A stretch of DNA of 64,000 nt from Streptomyces halstedii (lineage in GTDB: Bacteria > Actinomycetota > Actinomycetes > Streptomycetales > Streptomycetaceae), in NCBI GenBank assembly GCA_000720535.1, contig JOAZ01000011.1, positions 1-64,000 of the forward strand, in the 5' to 3' direction. Below are positions 8,792-16,491 of the stretch, piece by piece (position 1 is the stretch's first letter; each line of letters starts with the position of its first letter). The notes under the pieces were generated by a model. That model saw nothing but the letters and a program-made list of their open reading frames with translations. It had not been told where the DNA came from and did not search any database. Both the position numbers and the translations under genes were made by a program.

Positions 8792-9229
8792 TTGAGGACA
8801 CACATCCCTTATCTCTTAGCCGTGGCGAGCACCGTCGCGGCGCGCCGGGTGAACGAGCGGCTGACGGCATACGGCCTGACGGTGCGCCAGTACGGTCTGC
8901 TCGCCCAGCTCTCGCTCGAACCCGAGCTGACCATGGCGGAGCTGGCCCGTCAGCTGGGCATCGCCCGGCAGTCGGTGCACCAGCTGGTCAACGAACTCGT
9001 CGGGGCCGGCCATGTGCGCCGCCGCCCGGGCGCCGACGACCGCTCGCGTCGGCTGGAGATCACCGACACCGCGCACTATCTGCTGACCCGGATCGACGGG
9101 CCGCTGGAGCGGGTGGAGGCGGAACTGCTCGGCGAGCTCGCCCCGGACGAGGCGGAGACCCTGCGCAGTCTCCTGCAGCGCGTTCTGGCCCATGCCACCG
9201 ACGACGAGGCCTGGCTGCCCGCCCGCTGA
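8792..9229 (+). CDS. MarR-family transcriptional regulator
   Basis: A 145-residue winged-helix protein. The core reads LTMAELARQLGIARQSVHQLVNEL (helix-turn-helix, about residues 47-70), followed by the wing with RRRPGADDRSRRLEIT, whose Asp-Arg pair is conserved in MarR proteins. The start is TTG 8792 (ribosome site GAGG at 8778-8781). Leu codon 9 is TTA (8816-8818), so translation may depend on bldA. It probably represses a nearby exporter or reductase and responds to an aromatic ligand; the DrrAB-type genes upstream are the natural candidates, but their 3' end, not their promoter, is close. Confidence 0.88.
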   Translation: MRTHIPYLLAVASTVAARRVNERLTAYGLTVRQYGLLAQLSLEPELTMAELARQLGIARQSVHQLVNELVGAGHVRRRPGADDRSRRLEITDTAHYLLTRIDGPLERVEAELLGELAPDEAETLRSLLQRVLAHATDDEAWLPAR

Positions 9230-9241
9230 CGACGGGCCCCC

Positions 9242-9309
9242 GCACGTCCGGGCACACGGCACGTACCGGCGTACGGCACGTCCGGGCGTACGGCACGTAC
9301 CGGCGTTCG
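9242..9309. repeat. four tandem 17-bp repeats
   Basis: Four perfectly abutting 17-bp units start at 9242, 9259, 9276 and 9293, with consensus GCACGT(C/A)C(G/C)GGC(G/A)(T/C)(A/T)CG. Units 1/3 and 2/4 resemble each other most, so the array may have grown by doubling a 34-bp pair. It begins 12 bases after the MarR stop and ends 132 bases before the next gene. Units contain GTAC-centred palindromes. Confidence 0.8.
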
Positions 9310-9441
9310 GTGGGCGGCGGTCTCCGGTGGGTGGCGCGTACGGTCGGATCGGTTGGCCGAGTCTTCGAATGTGCCTCCGCGCCCGGTGACGTACGTCATA
9401 CCGTTGCTGTCGCAACAGCAGTCCGGGGCAGGGGAGTTCCC

Positions 9442-11091
9442 ATGGCAGTGAACGGCACGGAGTACCGCATGTGGGTGCGGTTGGCGCAGCGTGAGGATTT
9501 ACCGGAGGCCGGACTCGCCGCGGTCGTCGACGGGCTGCTTCCCGGTGATGAGGGCTTCCTTCCGGGGTGGCAGGAGGACGTGTTCCAGGAAGCGTTGCCA
9601 GGGTTGTTCGGCCGGGTCGGTGACCAGGAGCTGCGAGACCGGCTGATCGTGGCGTCACCCCGGAGGACTCCGGAGCTCATTCGTCAGGGTCTGCTGCGCC
9701 CACTGGATGTTCCGGCAGTTCTGCGTTGCCGTCCCGTCGATGGCGAGCTGCTCGCCGCACTGGCCCAGCACGAGGCGCACCAGGACCTGGTGCTCGACCT
9801 CATCGAGTCCCTGCATCACCAGGATCTGATCGAGGTCGTTCTGGCGGCAGAGCGTCTGCGGCCGGGCAGCGATCTGAGCCGGCTTCCGGTGGCACCGGAG
9901 TGGCTGGTCGATGCGGTGCGGCACCGTGGTCTGGGCCTGATGGCCACGAAGCTGGATGCCTTCGCCTCGGTGAATTCCGGGGCGAGGACGAGGGGGCGCT
10001 ACTGGCAGCCGTCAGGGTGGCCCTCCTGGAATACGGTGGGCATGGTCCTGGAGCGGTGCCCGGACCGGTGGCTGGAGCTCACGCAGGACGAGACGCTCGG
10101 GCGGGTGGCCCAGCACATGCTCCTGGACTGTGTGAAGACCGAGAAAATCCCCGACGAGGTTCTGGCCGCGTGTGTGCCGGCCCTGGTCCTGCCGGAGTGG
10201 GCGCAACTCCCGATGCCCGGAAAGAGCCAGCGCCTGCGGCTGCAGAACATCGCCCGGCGAGTGAACCTGCACCCCCGGCTGCGGGAGCTGGCCACGGCCA
10301 CAGAACCCCTGCGCGAGGCGGCAGCCCACTGCGTCAAAGCAGGAGGTCTGCTCCACACCAGGAAACTACGGGATCTCCAGCCCTACGAGGTGGTGTCCCT
10401 CGCCCATGACCTCGCTCAGACCAGCAACGACGCCAAGGCCCTGGCGAAAGTCTGCGAGGTCGTCGCACAGTTGCCCCGGCCCACTGCCGTTGAACGCCCC
10501 TCCCCGTACGACGGGCCTGGAGCCCCCACACCGAAGGGACTCCTGAGCGACGACAACCGTGTCAGCGCCCTCGCCGCCCTGGCCCGCAACCCGCACCTCG
10601 ACCGTCACCTGGTCTCCGACCTGCTGGCCCACCTCCACCCTGCCGAGATCCAGTGGCTGCGTACCTACGACGACGCCGTGCCGGCATGGCTCAAGGACAC
10701 AGCCGCTCAGCACAAGGCCGGCCCCACCCAGCAGCAGGAAGTTCCCCATGTCCTGACGGATGAGGAACTCGACTCCCACGAGGACCCGGAAGCCGTGATG
10801 CAGTCCTGGCTCGATGCCGTCAAAGACCACCGAGGCTCCTTCTTCGACCAGGTCGAGTACGCGGTCATCAGGTCGCGTCACCGCACCGAGGCCCTGGTGC
10901 GCCAGGTACGTGCCCACATCGTGCTCAGCTACTACGAACAGCCCGTGGCAGCCGATGCTCTCGTGCGTCTGTGCGGAGAGAACCCCGCCCGCTGGCACGC
11001 TGTGGCCGAAGCCCTGGCCTCGCGGTCACCGGACAGGTTCGACGAAACCTTCGGACAATTCATCGACCGCATGACCGCCCAGCCCGCCTAA
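9442..11091 (+). CDS. helical-repeat hypothetical protein (549 aa)
   Basis: A 549-residue soluble protein. It is built almost entirely of short amphipathic helices (for example ELLAALAQHEAHQDLVLDLI and VSALAALARNPHLDRHLVSDLL), suggesting a HEAT/ARM-like solenoid. The central part has an unusual aromatic stretch, GRYWQPSGWPSWNTVGMV, about residues 185-202. No catalytic motif, signal peptide or membrane segment is seen. ATG 9442 has GGGGAG at 9431-9436. Leu codon 20 is TTA (9499-9501), a possible bldA control point. It stands alone. I recognise it only as a type often found in streptomycete accessory regions; a scaffold role is a guess. Confidence 0.8.
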   Translation: MAVNGTEYRMWVRLAQREDLPEAGLAAVVDGLLPGDEGFLPGWQEDVFQEALPGLFGRVGDQELRDRLIVASPRRTPELIRQGLLRPLDVPAVLRCRPVDGELLAALAQHEAHQDLVLDLIESLHHQDLIEVVLAAERLRPGSDLSRLPVAPEWLVDAVRHRGLGLMATKLDAFASVNSGARTRGRYWQPSGWPSWNTVGMVLERCPDRWLELTQDETLGRVAQHMLLDCVKTEKIPDEVLAACVPALVLPEWAQLPMPGKSQRLRLQNIARRVNLHPRLRELATATEPLREAAAHCVKAGGLLHTRKLRDLQPYEVVSLAHDLAQTSNDAKALAKVCEVVAQLPRPTAVERPSPYDGPGAPTPKGLLSDDNRVSALAALARNPHLDRHLVSDLLAHLHPAEIQWLRTYDDAVPAWLKDTAAQHKAGPTQQQEVPHVLTDEELDSHEDPEAVMQSWLDAVKDHRGSFFDQVEYAVIRSRHRTEALVRQVRAHIVLSYYEQPVAADALVRLCGENPARWHAVAEALASRSPDRFDETFGQFIDRMTAQPA

Positions 11092-11671
11092 CACCCCGGC
11101 CCACTGCAGGTTGGCCAAGTCCGCCCTGGTCAACCGGCAACGGCGCCTGTCCCCTGTCGCTTGAAGTGAGCGCCGCTCGCTACCCCGGGCAAGAACTACC
11201 GCGCGGCGGTAAAAGCTTCTATGAGGCGGTCCAAGGGCTGTCCCGTACTCCGTGGTGGATCCGCACGCGGCACCGGATGGTAGGGGCACCTCCCGCACCG
11301 TTCAGGCGGTAGGAGAACATCGCAACACGGAGGGGCATCCGCGTACCGGACGTGTTCGGGGCGTTCCGACAACGCGGCGAGGTGCCGTGGCTGTCGCCGT
11401 GCGCCCGCCAGAGATGACCGGGGCAGCCCTGAGCCGTATGCAGAGCCCCGCCCGCACCAGCCGGGCGCCAGTCCGGGCGGTGCCCTCCAACGGTGCGGGC
11501 AGGCCGGCGTCGGCTTCGCGCAGGGACAACTTCGGCCTGCCCGCGGCGTCCGGCGCAGCGGCGGCAGCTGTTCCGGGGAGCACGGCAGAATCACCGTGCC
11601 CAGCTGCCGGTGAGTGCGTGTTTCTCATCTGCTCAGGCTGCGGCACCACAAGGTGCCCGAAAGTACGAGGC
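11092..11671. other. 580-bp intergenic stretch holding a miniature repeat
   Basis: No frame here has convincing coding character. The recognisable content is the inverted-repeat element at 11234-11316. The remainder is GC-rich without clear promoter boxes. Confidence 0.5.
11234..11316. repeat. miniature inverted-repeat element, copy A (right end decayed)
   Basis: Starts with AGGGCTGTCCCGTACTCCG and contains the internal hairpin GGGGCACCTCCC and a TTCAGGC right arm. It matches base for base most of the 90-bp element at 42173-42262, to about 11309; there the right terminal repeat is lost. It is too short to code for anything. The end resembles terminal repeats of small streptomycete IS elements, so it is probably a non-autonomous (MITE-like) derivative. 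Confidence 0.6.
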
Positions 11672-12589
11672 GTGCTGTCCCCGCGTCCCGTACCATCGGC
11701 CGCCACCGACCCGTCGAATATCACCAAGGACCTCGTGGATCTCCCCGGTCTTCGCGCCAAGGCCCCCTCGCTCGCGGCCGGCATGGCCGCCGCCGATCAC
11801 AGCCCGGACAGCCAGCTGTCCCAGACTCGCCACCGTGCCGCGCTCGTGGGAACCTGGCACATCGCGCCAGGTTCAACCGTCCTCGAACTGGGCTGCGGCC
11901 AGGGCGACATGACTGCCGTCCTGGCAGAGGCGGCCGGTCCCGAAGGGCGCGTGGTGGCCGTCGACGTGGCCGAGCCCTCCTACGGGGCACCGGTGACGCT
12001 CGGGGAATCGGCAGCCCGGCTCGCGGCGGGCCCCCTCGGGCCGCGCATCGACTTCCGCTTCGGCACCGACGTCCTCGACCCCTCGGTGGACTTCCCCGAA
12101 AACACCTTTGACCACGTGGTACTCGCACATTGTTCCTGGTACTTCGAATCGCTCGGACAACTGCGAGACACACTGACCCGGGTACGGCCATGGGCGCGAC
12201 GGCTGTGGTTCACCGAGTGGGACTTGACACCTGCGTCCGGCGACCAGCTGGCGCACCTCCTCGCCGTGCTGATCCAGGGACAGACCGAGGCCGCAGGAGC
12301 CCATGGCCAGGGCAACGTCCGCACGCCTTTCTCCCGTGAGACGCTGCTACGGCTCCTGCCTGAGGCCGGCTGGACGGCCGACAGCAGCAGGTCGGTCGAC
12401 ACCGAAGAACTTCAGGACGGTGACTGGGAAATCGCCGCTAGCCTCGCCCTGGCCGGAACAGAGGAACGTCCGGCCACACTGCCCGAGCCGGTGCGACAGT
12501 TCGTCCTGAGCCAGATAGACGTACTCCGGGCCATCGCCAAGCCACGCGACAACCGTGCACTCGCCGCGTACGCAGTCACCGCACACTGA
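11672..12589 (+). CDS. class I SAM-dependent methyltransferase
   Basis: A protein of about 305 residues. Motif I VLELGCGQGDMTAVLA (around residues 72-87), an acidic strand end VVAVDVAEP and the later strand FDHVVLAHCSWYFES mark the Rossmann-fold methyltransferase core; the C-terminal half carries LWFTEWDL and a helical lid. The substrate cannot be told. GTG 11672 is taken because coding bias begins there, but its ribosome site is weak (GAGG only one base away), and a start further in, before the SQTRHRAALVG helix, cannot be excluded. It stands alone, with no biosynthetic partners next to it. Confidence 0.8.
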   Translation: MLSPRPVPSAATDPSNITKDLVDLPGLRAKAPSLAAGMAAADHSPDSQLSQTRHRAALVGTWHIAPGSTVLELGCGQGDMTAVLAEAAGPEGRVVAVDVAEPSYGAPVTLGESAARLAAGPLGPRIDFRFGTDVLDPSVDFPENTFDHVVLAHCSWYFESLGQLRDTLTRVRPWARRLWFTEWDLTPASGDQLAHLLAVLIQGQTEAAGAHGQGNVRTPFSRETLLRLLPEAGWTADSSRSVDTEELQDGDWEIAASLALAGTEERPATLPEPVRQFVLSQIDVLRAIAKPRDNRALAAYAVTAH

Positions 12590-12974
12590 CCTACACCGGC
12601 GCCTGTTCACCGCGGCCGGACGTCCCGCCACCACCGGCCGCCGACGGAACCTCCGCCTGGCCCGGCACCGGCCCCCGACCAGCCACATCACCACCGCACT
12701 GGACCGGCCCACACTCCTACCGAACCCCCGGCCGACCAGCAACCATCCCGCCCCCACAACAACAGCCCGACATCAGAACAGCGGAACCCGGCACCACCCC
12801 GAGACAGCACTCGGCCCCACAACCTGCCCACCCCAGCCCACCACACGAAAACAGTCCACCGGCTCCGCCGACGGACCATCACAAAACTCCGAAGCTGACG
12901 CCGTCCACTTCCCCGCACGGTAAAGCTGTCAGAAGCCCAGGCTAGGCTCGGGGGTTCGATGTGGAGGGGGTCAG
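12590..12974. other. 385-bp intergenic region with C-rich plus strand
   Basis: The plus strand is very rich in C and A and poor in G from about 12600 to 12890 (many CCACC and ACCAC runs). Open frames here have no coding bias. The last 20 bases hold the ribosome site of the next gene (GGAGGGGG, 12962-12969). Nothing else is recognised. Confidence 0.5.
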
Positions 12975-14783
12975 ATGACGTACGGTCGCTTGTCGCCGGA
13001 AGTGCCGCTGGGGCCTTTCGCGATGTCACGCATCACGGTCTGGTCGACAGCGGGTAGCAAGGCCAAGCTGCACGCCTCGGAACACTGTTCCCGCGTCCGG
13101 TCGGGCACCCTGACCGCTTCGGAGTTGCCGCTCAGCACGGTGGTTGAGCGGATGTGCCCACGGTGTGCCGAATTCGGCCCGTGGGCCCGGCCGGGTACGG
13201 GGCTGGGAATCTTCCTTGAAGCGCTGACCGGGCTGGGACTGCTGTACGAACTGGGCCGCTACACCGGGCCGGACGAGGACACGCGCACCGACGAGGACGT
13301 GCGGCAGACAGCAACCCTGCTGAACCGCCCCTCTCGGAACATGCCGGAGGATGATCTGGACGGGGCGGCCGAAGAGGATGAGGACGACTGGCGCGAGATA
13401 CGGGAGGCCCACGATGAGCGGGCCCTCATCTTCGGGCAATGGCGTGAGGCGGCGGCCAGTCTCCACCGGGCATTCGGGTTGCTGGCCCCTTTCCCGTGGC
13501 TGAAGCCCTGGGCCAGCCCGTTCCTGGGACAAAAAACTTCCTACAGCGCGTTGTTGCAGCAGCAAGCGAGGCAGTTGATCCGTCAGGACGCGCTGGTAGT
13601 GGCCGCGTGTGTGGAAGCCATGGACACTCCGGACCTGCTGCCGGAGGACCCGGCGCTCACCGCGCTCGGCCCTCCCGCCGAGGTGGCATCGGGCCTGGCC
13701 TCGCTGTGGCAACGATGGAGTGGCGGCGCCGCCGGCAGTTGGGAACATCCGCGGGAGCAAGGCTACGTTGCGCACTACCTCACAGACGGGATGCGGGGGC
13801 GACGCAAGGGCCGGGACGCTGTACTCGGACACGCAAAGCAGTTGGTGTCCGCGTGGACAGCCGAAGCCGAGGCTGCGGCGTCCGGCCACTGGGAAGAGCG
13901 GATCCTGGTCGCCCGTCTGCCTGAACGGTCCGCGCTGCGCCGGAGCGACCGTAACGAGTCATTCGGACATGAGCTCAGCGAGTGGGAGCTGGGGGTGCTC
14001 GTCTGCTGGGGCACGGAGGTGGACTGGGAGCGGCTGACGATCACGCTGCGGGTGCCCGAACCTGTCGCGAGTCGCCTTCTGTCGCCCGGTTCGAGCCTGT
14101 CCTGCCACACACCCGAGGAAGCCGCAGCCGAGCCCGTAGCGGTCCCGGAGCAGTTGGTGGAGTCGGGGGTGTTCGACGACGGGCCGGTCGGGGAGCGGCG
14201 GCCGGTCACCGTGGGGCACCTTCGGGCGTTGCGCACCATCGTACGGGAGGCCGATCAGCTCTACCTCGTGCTCTCCACCGCGAACGGACCGGAGGTCATC
14301 CCCCTGTCGGTGCTGGAACAGCGAGTGAACGCAGGGGGCCGGTACATCGTCGTCGCGGCTGCCGACGACCTGCCGGAAGGGATCCTGCCGGAGTGGCGCG
14401 AGAAGGCGGCGGAGACGGACTCCCCGGAAGGCGGCTCGGTCTGGCCGCCACGCATCCATGATTCCAAGGACCCCGGCTTCGCCCGCCACCTGGGTGCGGC
14501 AGAAGGGGAGCAGGTGGTGGCGCGGCTCATGCGCGGAAGCCGCTGGGAGGCCGGTGCGGCCCTGCGGTCGCTGTCCCTCGCTCGCGGGGTGACAGATCTG
14601 CGGGTGCTCGAAGGCACCTACGACGAACGCGGCCATCGTCGCGGCGTGTTCCCGTACGACGTGTGGCATGGCCTGCTGGCCATGGAGACATTGCGTCTGG
14701 CGCCTTTCAGGCCCGCTTCCCAGGAGCGGTCCCAAGGCGGGTCCGGTCTGCCGCTGGGGGTCCTGGCACGGGTACAGCTGTAA
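12975..14783 (+). CDS. hypothetical protein (602 aa)
   Basis: A 602-residue protein with a strong ribosome site 6 bases before ATG 12975. The N-terminal part contains a CPRC pair (about residues 60-63) and an earlier His/Cys (residues 36-38, EHCS), a possible zinc site. Residues about 120-140 are highly acidic (EDDLDGAAEEDEDDW), and the middle has many Trp and Arg residues, as in helical actinomycete proteins. No signal peptide or membrane segment. The next gene (14814) starts 30 bases downstream and also carries a CxxC pair, so the two may act together. I do not recognise a family and assign no function. Confidence 0.75.
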   Translation: MTYGRLSPEVPLGPFAMSRITVWSTAGSKAKLHASEHCSRVRSGTLTASELPLSTVVERMCPRCAEFGPWARPGTGLGIFLEALTGLGLLYELGRYTGPDEDTRTDEDVRQTATLLNRPSRNMPEDDLDGAAEEDEDDWREIREAHDERALIFGQWREAAASLHRAFGLLAPFPWLKPWASPFLGQKTSYSALLQQQARQLIRQDALVVAACVEAMDTPDLLPEDPALTALGPPAEVASGLASLWQRWSGGAAGSWEHPREQGYVAHYLTDGMRGRRKGRDAVLGHAKQLVSAWTAEAEAAASGHWEERILVARLPERSALRRSDRNESFGHELSEWELGVLVCWGTEVDWERLTITLRVPEPVASRLLSPGSSLSCHTPEEAAAEPVAVPEQLVESGVFDDGPVGERRPVTVGHLRALRTIVREADQLYLVLSTANGPEVIPLSVLEQRVNAGGRYIVVAAADDLPEGILPEWREKAAETDSPEGGSVWPPRIHDSKDPGFARHLGAAEGEQVVARLMRGSRWEAGAALRSLSLARGVTDLRVLEGTYDERGHRRGVFPYDVWHGLLAMETLRLAPFRPASQERSQGGSGLPLGVLARVQL

Positions 14784-14813
14784 ACGACGGACGCTGCCGG
14801 GCGGTATGAGGGC

Positions 14814-15194
14814 ATGGCCCACTCCCCCGGCTGTCAGCATCAGCGTGGCGACCGGGGTCTGACCTGGAACTACGACCTGGTGACCGTCGAAGAGATGGTG
14901 CGCGCCGAAGAGTTCGATCCGTGCAGCAAGTGCGGCGGGTACGCGACGCGCCGCCTGACCGAGGCGCAGGTCGCCTATTACCGTGCGGCGCACCGGGTGC
15001 ACGAGATCGCCGACCGCGTGCGGTGGGCCGCCGGCAACCGGGAACGGGCCGGGGACTGCACCGCGTTCGTGGCCGAGGTGAAGAAGTGGAGCCACAAGGA
15101 TGCGGTGGATGAATGGCTCGAAACAGAAGAACAGGCGACACGATGGCATCAGATGATGCGTGAGCTGTCCCGGACCGCGCAACAACTGCGGTAA
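14814..15194 (+). CDS. small CxxC protein (126 aa)
   Basis: A 126-residue protein starting at ATG 14814 with GAGG 4 bases upstream. An N-terminal cluster GCQHQ plus DPCSKCGGYATRRL (about residues 36-50) gives one Cys-His and one CxxC pair, compatible with a small zinc ribbon. The rest is a charged helical region with several Trp and Glu/Arg residues. It lies 30 bases after the 602-aa gene, probably in the same transcript. Function unknown. Confidence 0.65.
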   Translation: MAHSPGCQHQRGDRGLTWNYDLVTVEEMVRAEEFDPCSKCGGYATRRLTEAQVAYYRAAHRVHEIADRVRWAAGNRERAGDCTAFVAEVKKWSHKDAVDEWLETEEQATRWHQMMRELSRTAQQLR

Positions 15195-15424
15195 CCCGGC
15201 GGTCTCCAGGACAGGTACGGGCGGCCGCTGAGCGGGAACGGTCACCCCGCACCACGGCAAGACGGCCCTCTCAATTCCCGACAGCGGGGAAAATCCGACG
15301 ACAGGGGAAGATCCGACGGCCAACCGGGCGCGGGATGACGGGTGAATGCAGAAGGCTCCCCGCCAGCCCCCGGGACAAGGATCCGCACCCCGAGTCATCA
15401 AGTCACGCGACGGCATCCACAGGA

Positions 15425-15637
15425 ATGGACCATTACTCCGCGAAGTGGACCATGGCCTACTGGATGGCCCGCCAGATCGTGAACGGATCCCTCGATCTCG
15501 CCGCCGGCCCTCATCTGATCTGGGCCGATGTCGCCTATGACCTCGGCTATTACGACAACCCGCAGCCACTCGTAGCGCGGCAAGCACTCTGGAGGACCGG
15601 GACGAGAGGAAGCGGCTGCCGAGTTCGCAGACGCTGA
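15425..15637 (+). pseudogene. frameshifted small hypothetical gene
   Basis: From ATG 15425 the frame reads MDHYSAKWTMAYWMARQIV and then DLAAGPHLIWADVAYDLGYY, a convincing helical protein start. At about 15580-15590 coding character moves to the next frame, where LEDRDERKRLPSSQTLIRGA follows. As read, the protein ends at 15637 with an Arg/Gly-rich tail. A single-base deletion would explain this. Family not recognised; the acid-base-rich end suggests a small cytoplasmic protein. Confidence 0.4.
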
Positions 15638-15739
15638 TTCGCGGTGCCCGCACCGCTCGTGGACGTCGCGGAGCGTACGTCGTCCCGGTCACCGCCCTGT
15701 GCGGCATCGCCCCCGACCCGTGCGACGCGAGTCCTGCGG

Positions 15740-16393
15740 TCAGACCCCCAGCCCCGCGTCACGCGCCAACAACGCGGCCTGCACCCTGTTCTCGCATTCC
15801 AGCTTGGCGAGGATCCGGCTCACGTATGTCTTGACCGTGGCCTCGCTCATGTGGATGCGCCGGCCGGCGTCCGCGTTCGACAGGCCCTCACCCAGCAGAG
15901 CCAGCACCTCGCGCTCCCGGTCCGTCAGCTTCTCCAGTCGGCGGCGGGCCCGTTCCTCGCGGTGGGCCGTGCCGCCGGACGCCAGGGAGTCCACGACGTG
16001 CCGGGTGGCGCCGGGTGACAGGTATGCCTCACCGGCCGCTGCCGCCCGTACCGCGCGCAGGAGTTCCGCGGGTGCCGAGTCCTTCAGGATGAAGCCCGCG
16101 CTGCCGCCGCTCAGGGCGCGCAGCACGTTCTGCCGTTCACCGAACGTGGTCAGGATCAGCACGTGCACCCGTGGCGCCACCCGCCCGAGCTCGGCCAGGG
16201 CGGTCAGTCCGTCCATGACCGGCATCTGGATGTCGAGCAGCGCGACGTCGATGTGCCGGGTCCGGGCGAGTTCGACGGCCTCACGGCCGTTCCCCGCCTC
16301 GGCGACCACCTCGATGTCCTCCGCCGAGGAGAGGATCATCCGGATACCCGCCCGGATCAGCGGCTCGTCATCCGTCACCAGAACCCTGATCAC
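15740..16393 (-). CDS. NarL/FixJ-type response regulator
   Basis: A 217-residue DNA-binding response regulator. The receiver domain has the acidic pair D8/D9, phospho-acceptor Asp54 in LLDIQMPVMDG, and the Thr and Lys switch residues in LILTTF and FILKD. The C-terminal LuxR-type helix-turn-helix starts at KLTDREREVLALL and includes ATVKTYVSRILAKL. GTG 16393 is preferred over TTG 16408 because AGGAGAG lies just upstream of it. It follows the sensor kinase gene by 98 bases in the same direction and is its partner. Target genes are unknown. Confidence 0.95.
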   Translation of the reverse strand: MIRVLVTDDEPLIRAGIRMILSSAEDIEVVAEAGNGREAVELARTRHIDVALLDIQMPVMDGLTALAELGRVAPRVHVLILTTFGERQNVLRALSGGSAGFILKDSAPAELLRAVRAAAAGEAYLSPGATRHVVDSLASGGTAHREERARRRLEKLTDREREVLALLGEGLSNADAGRRIHMSEATVKTYVSRILAKLECENRVQAALLARDAGLGV

Positions 16394-16491
16394 GACTCTC
16401 CTGAACAAACCACGCAGCGCGTTCTACCTCCGAGCATCGGACCATCATCCCCGATCGGGCCGGTCTCCTCGACGCCAGGCACCGTTCGTCT

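Noticed and set aside
12555-12923. Plus-strand frame of 122 codons after the methyltransferase
   Set aside because: Its composition (Pro/Thr/His/Arg) reflects the C-rich strand, with no ribosome site and no coding bias.
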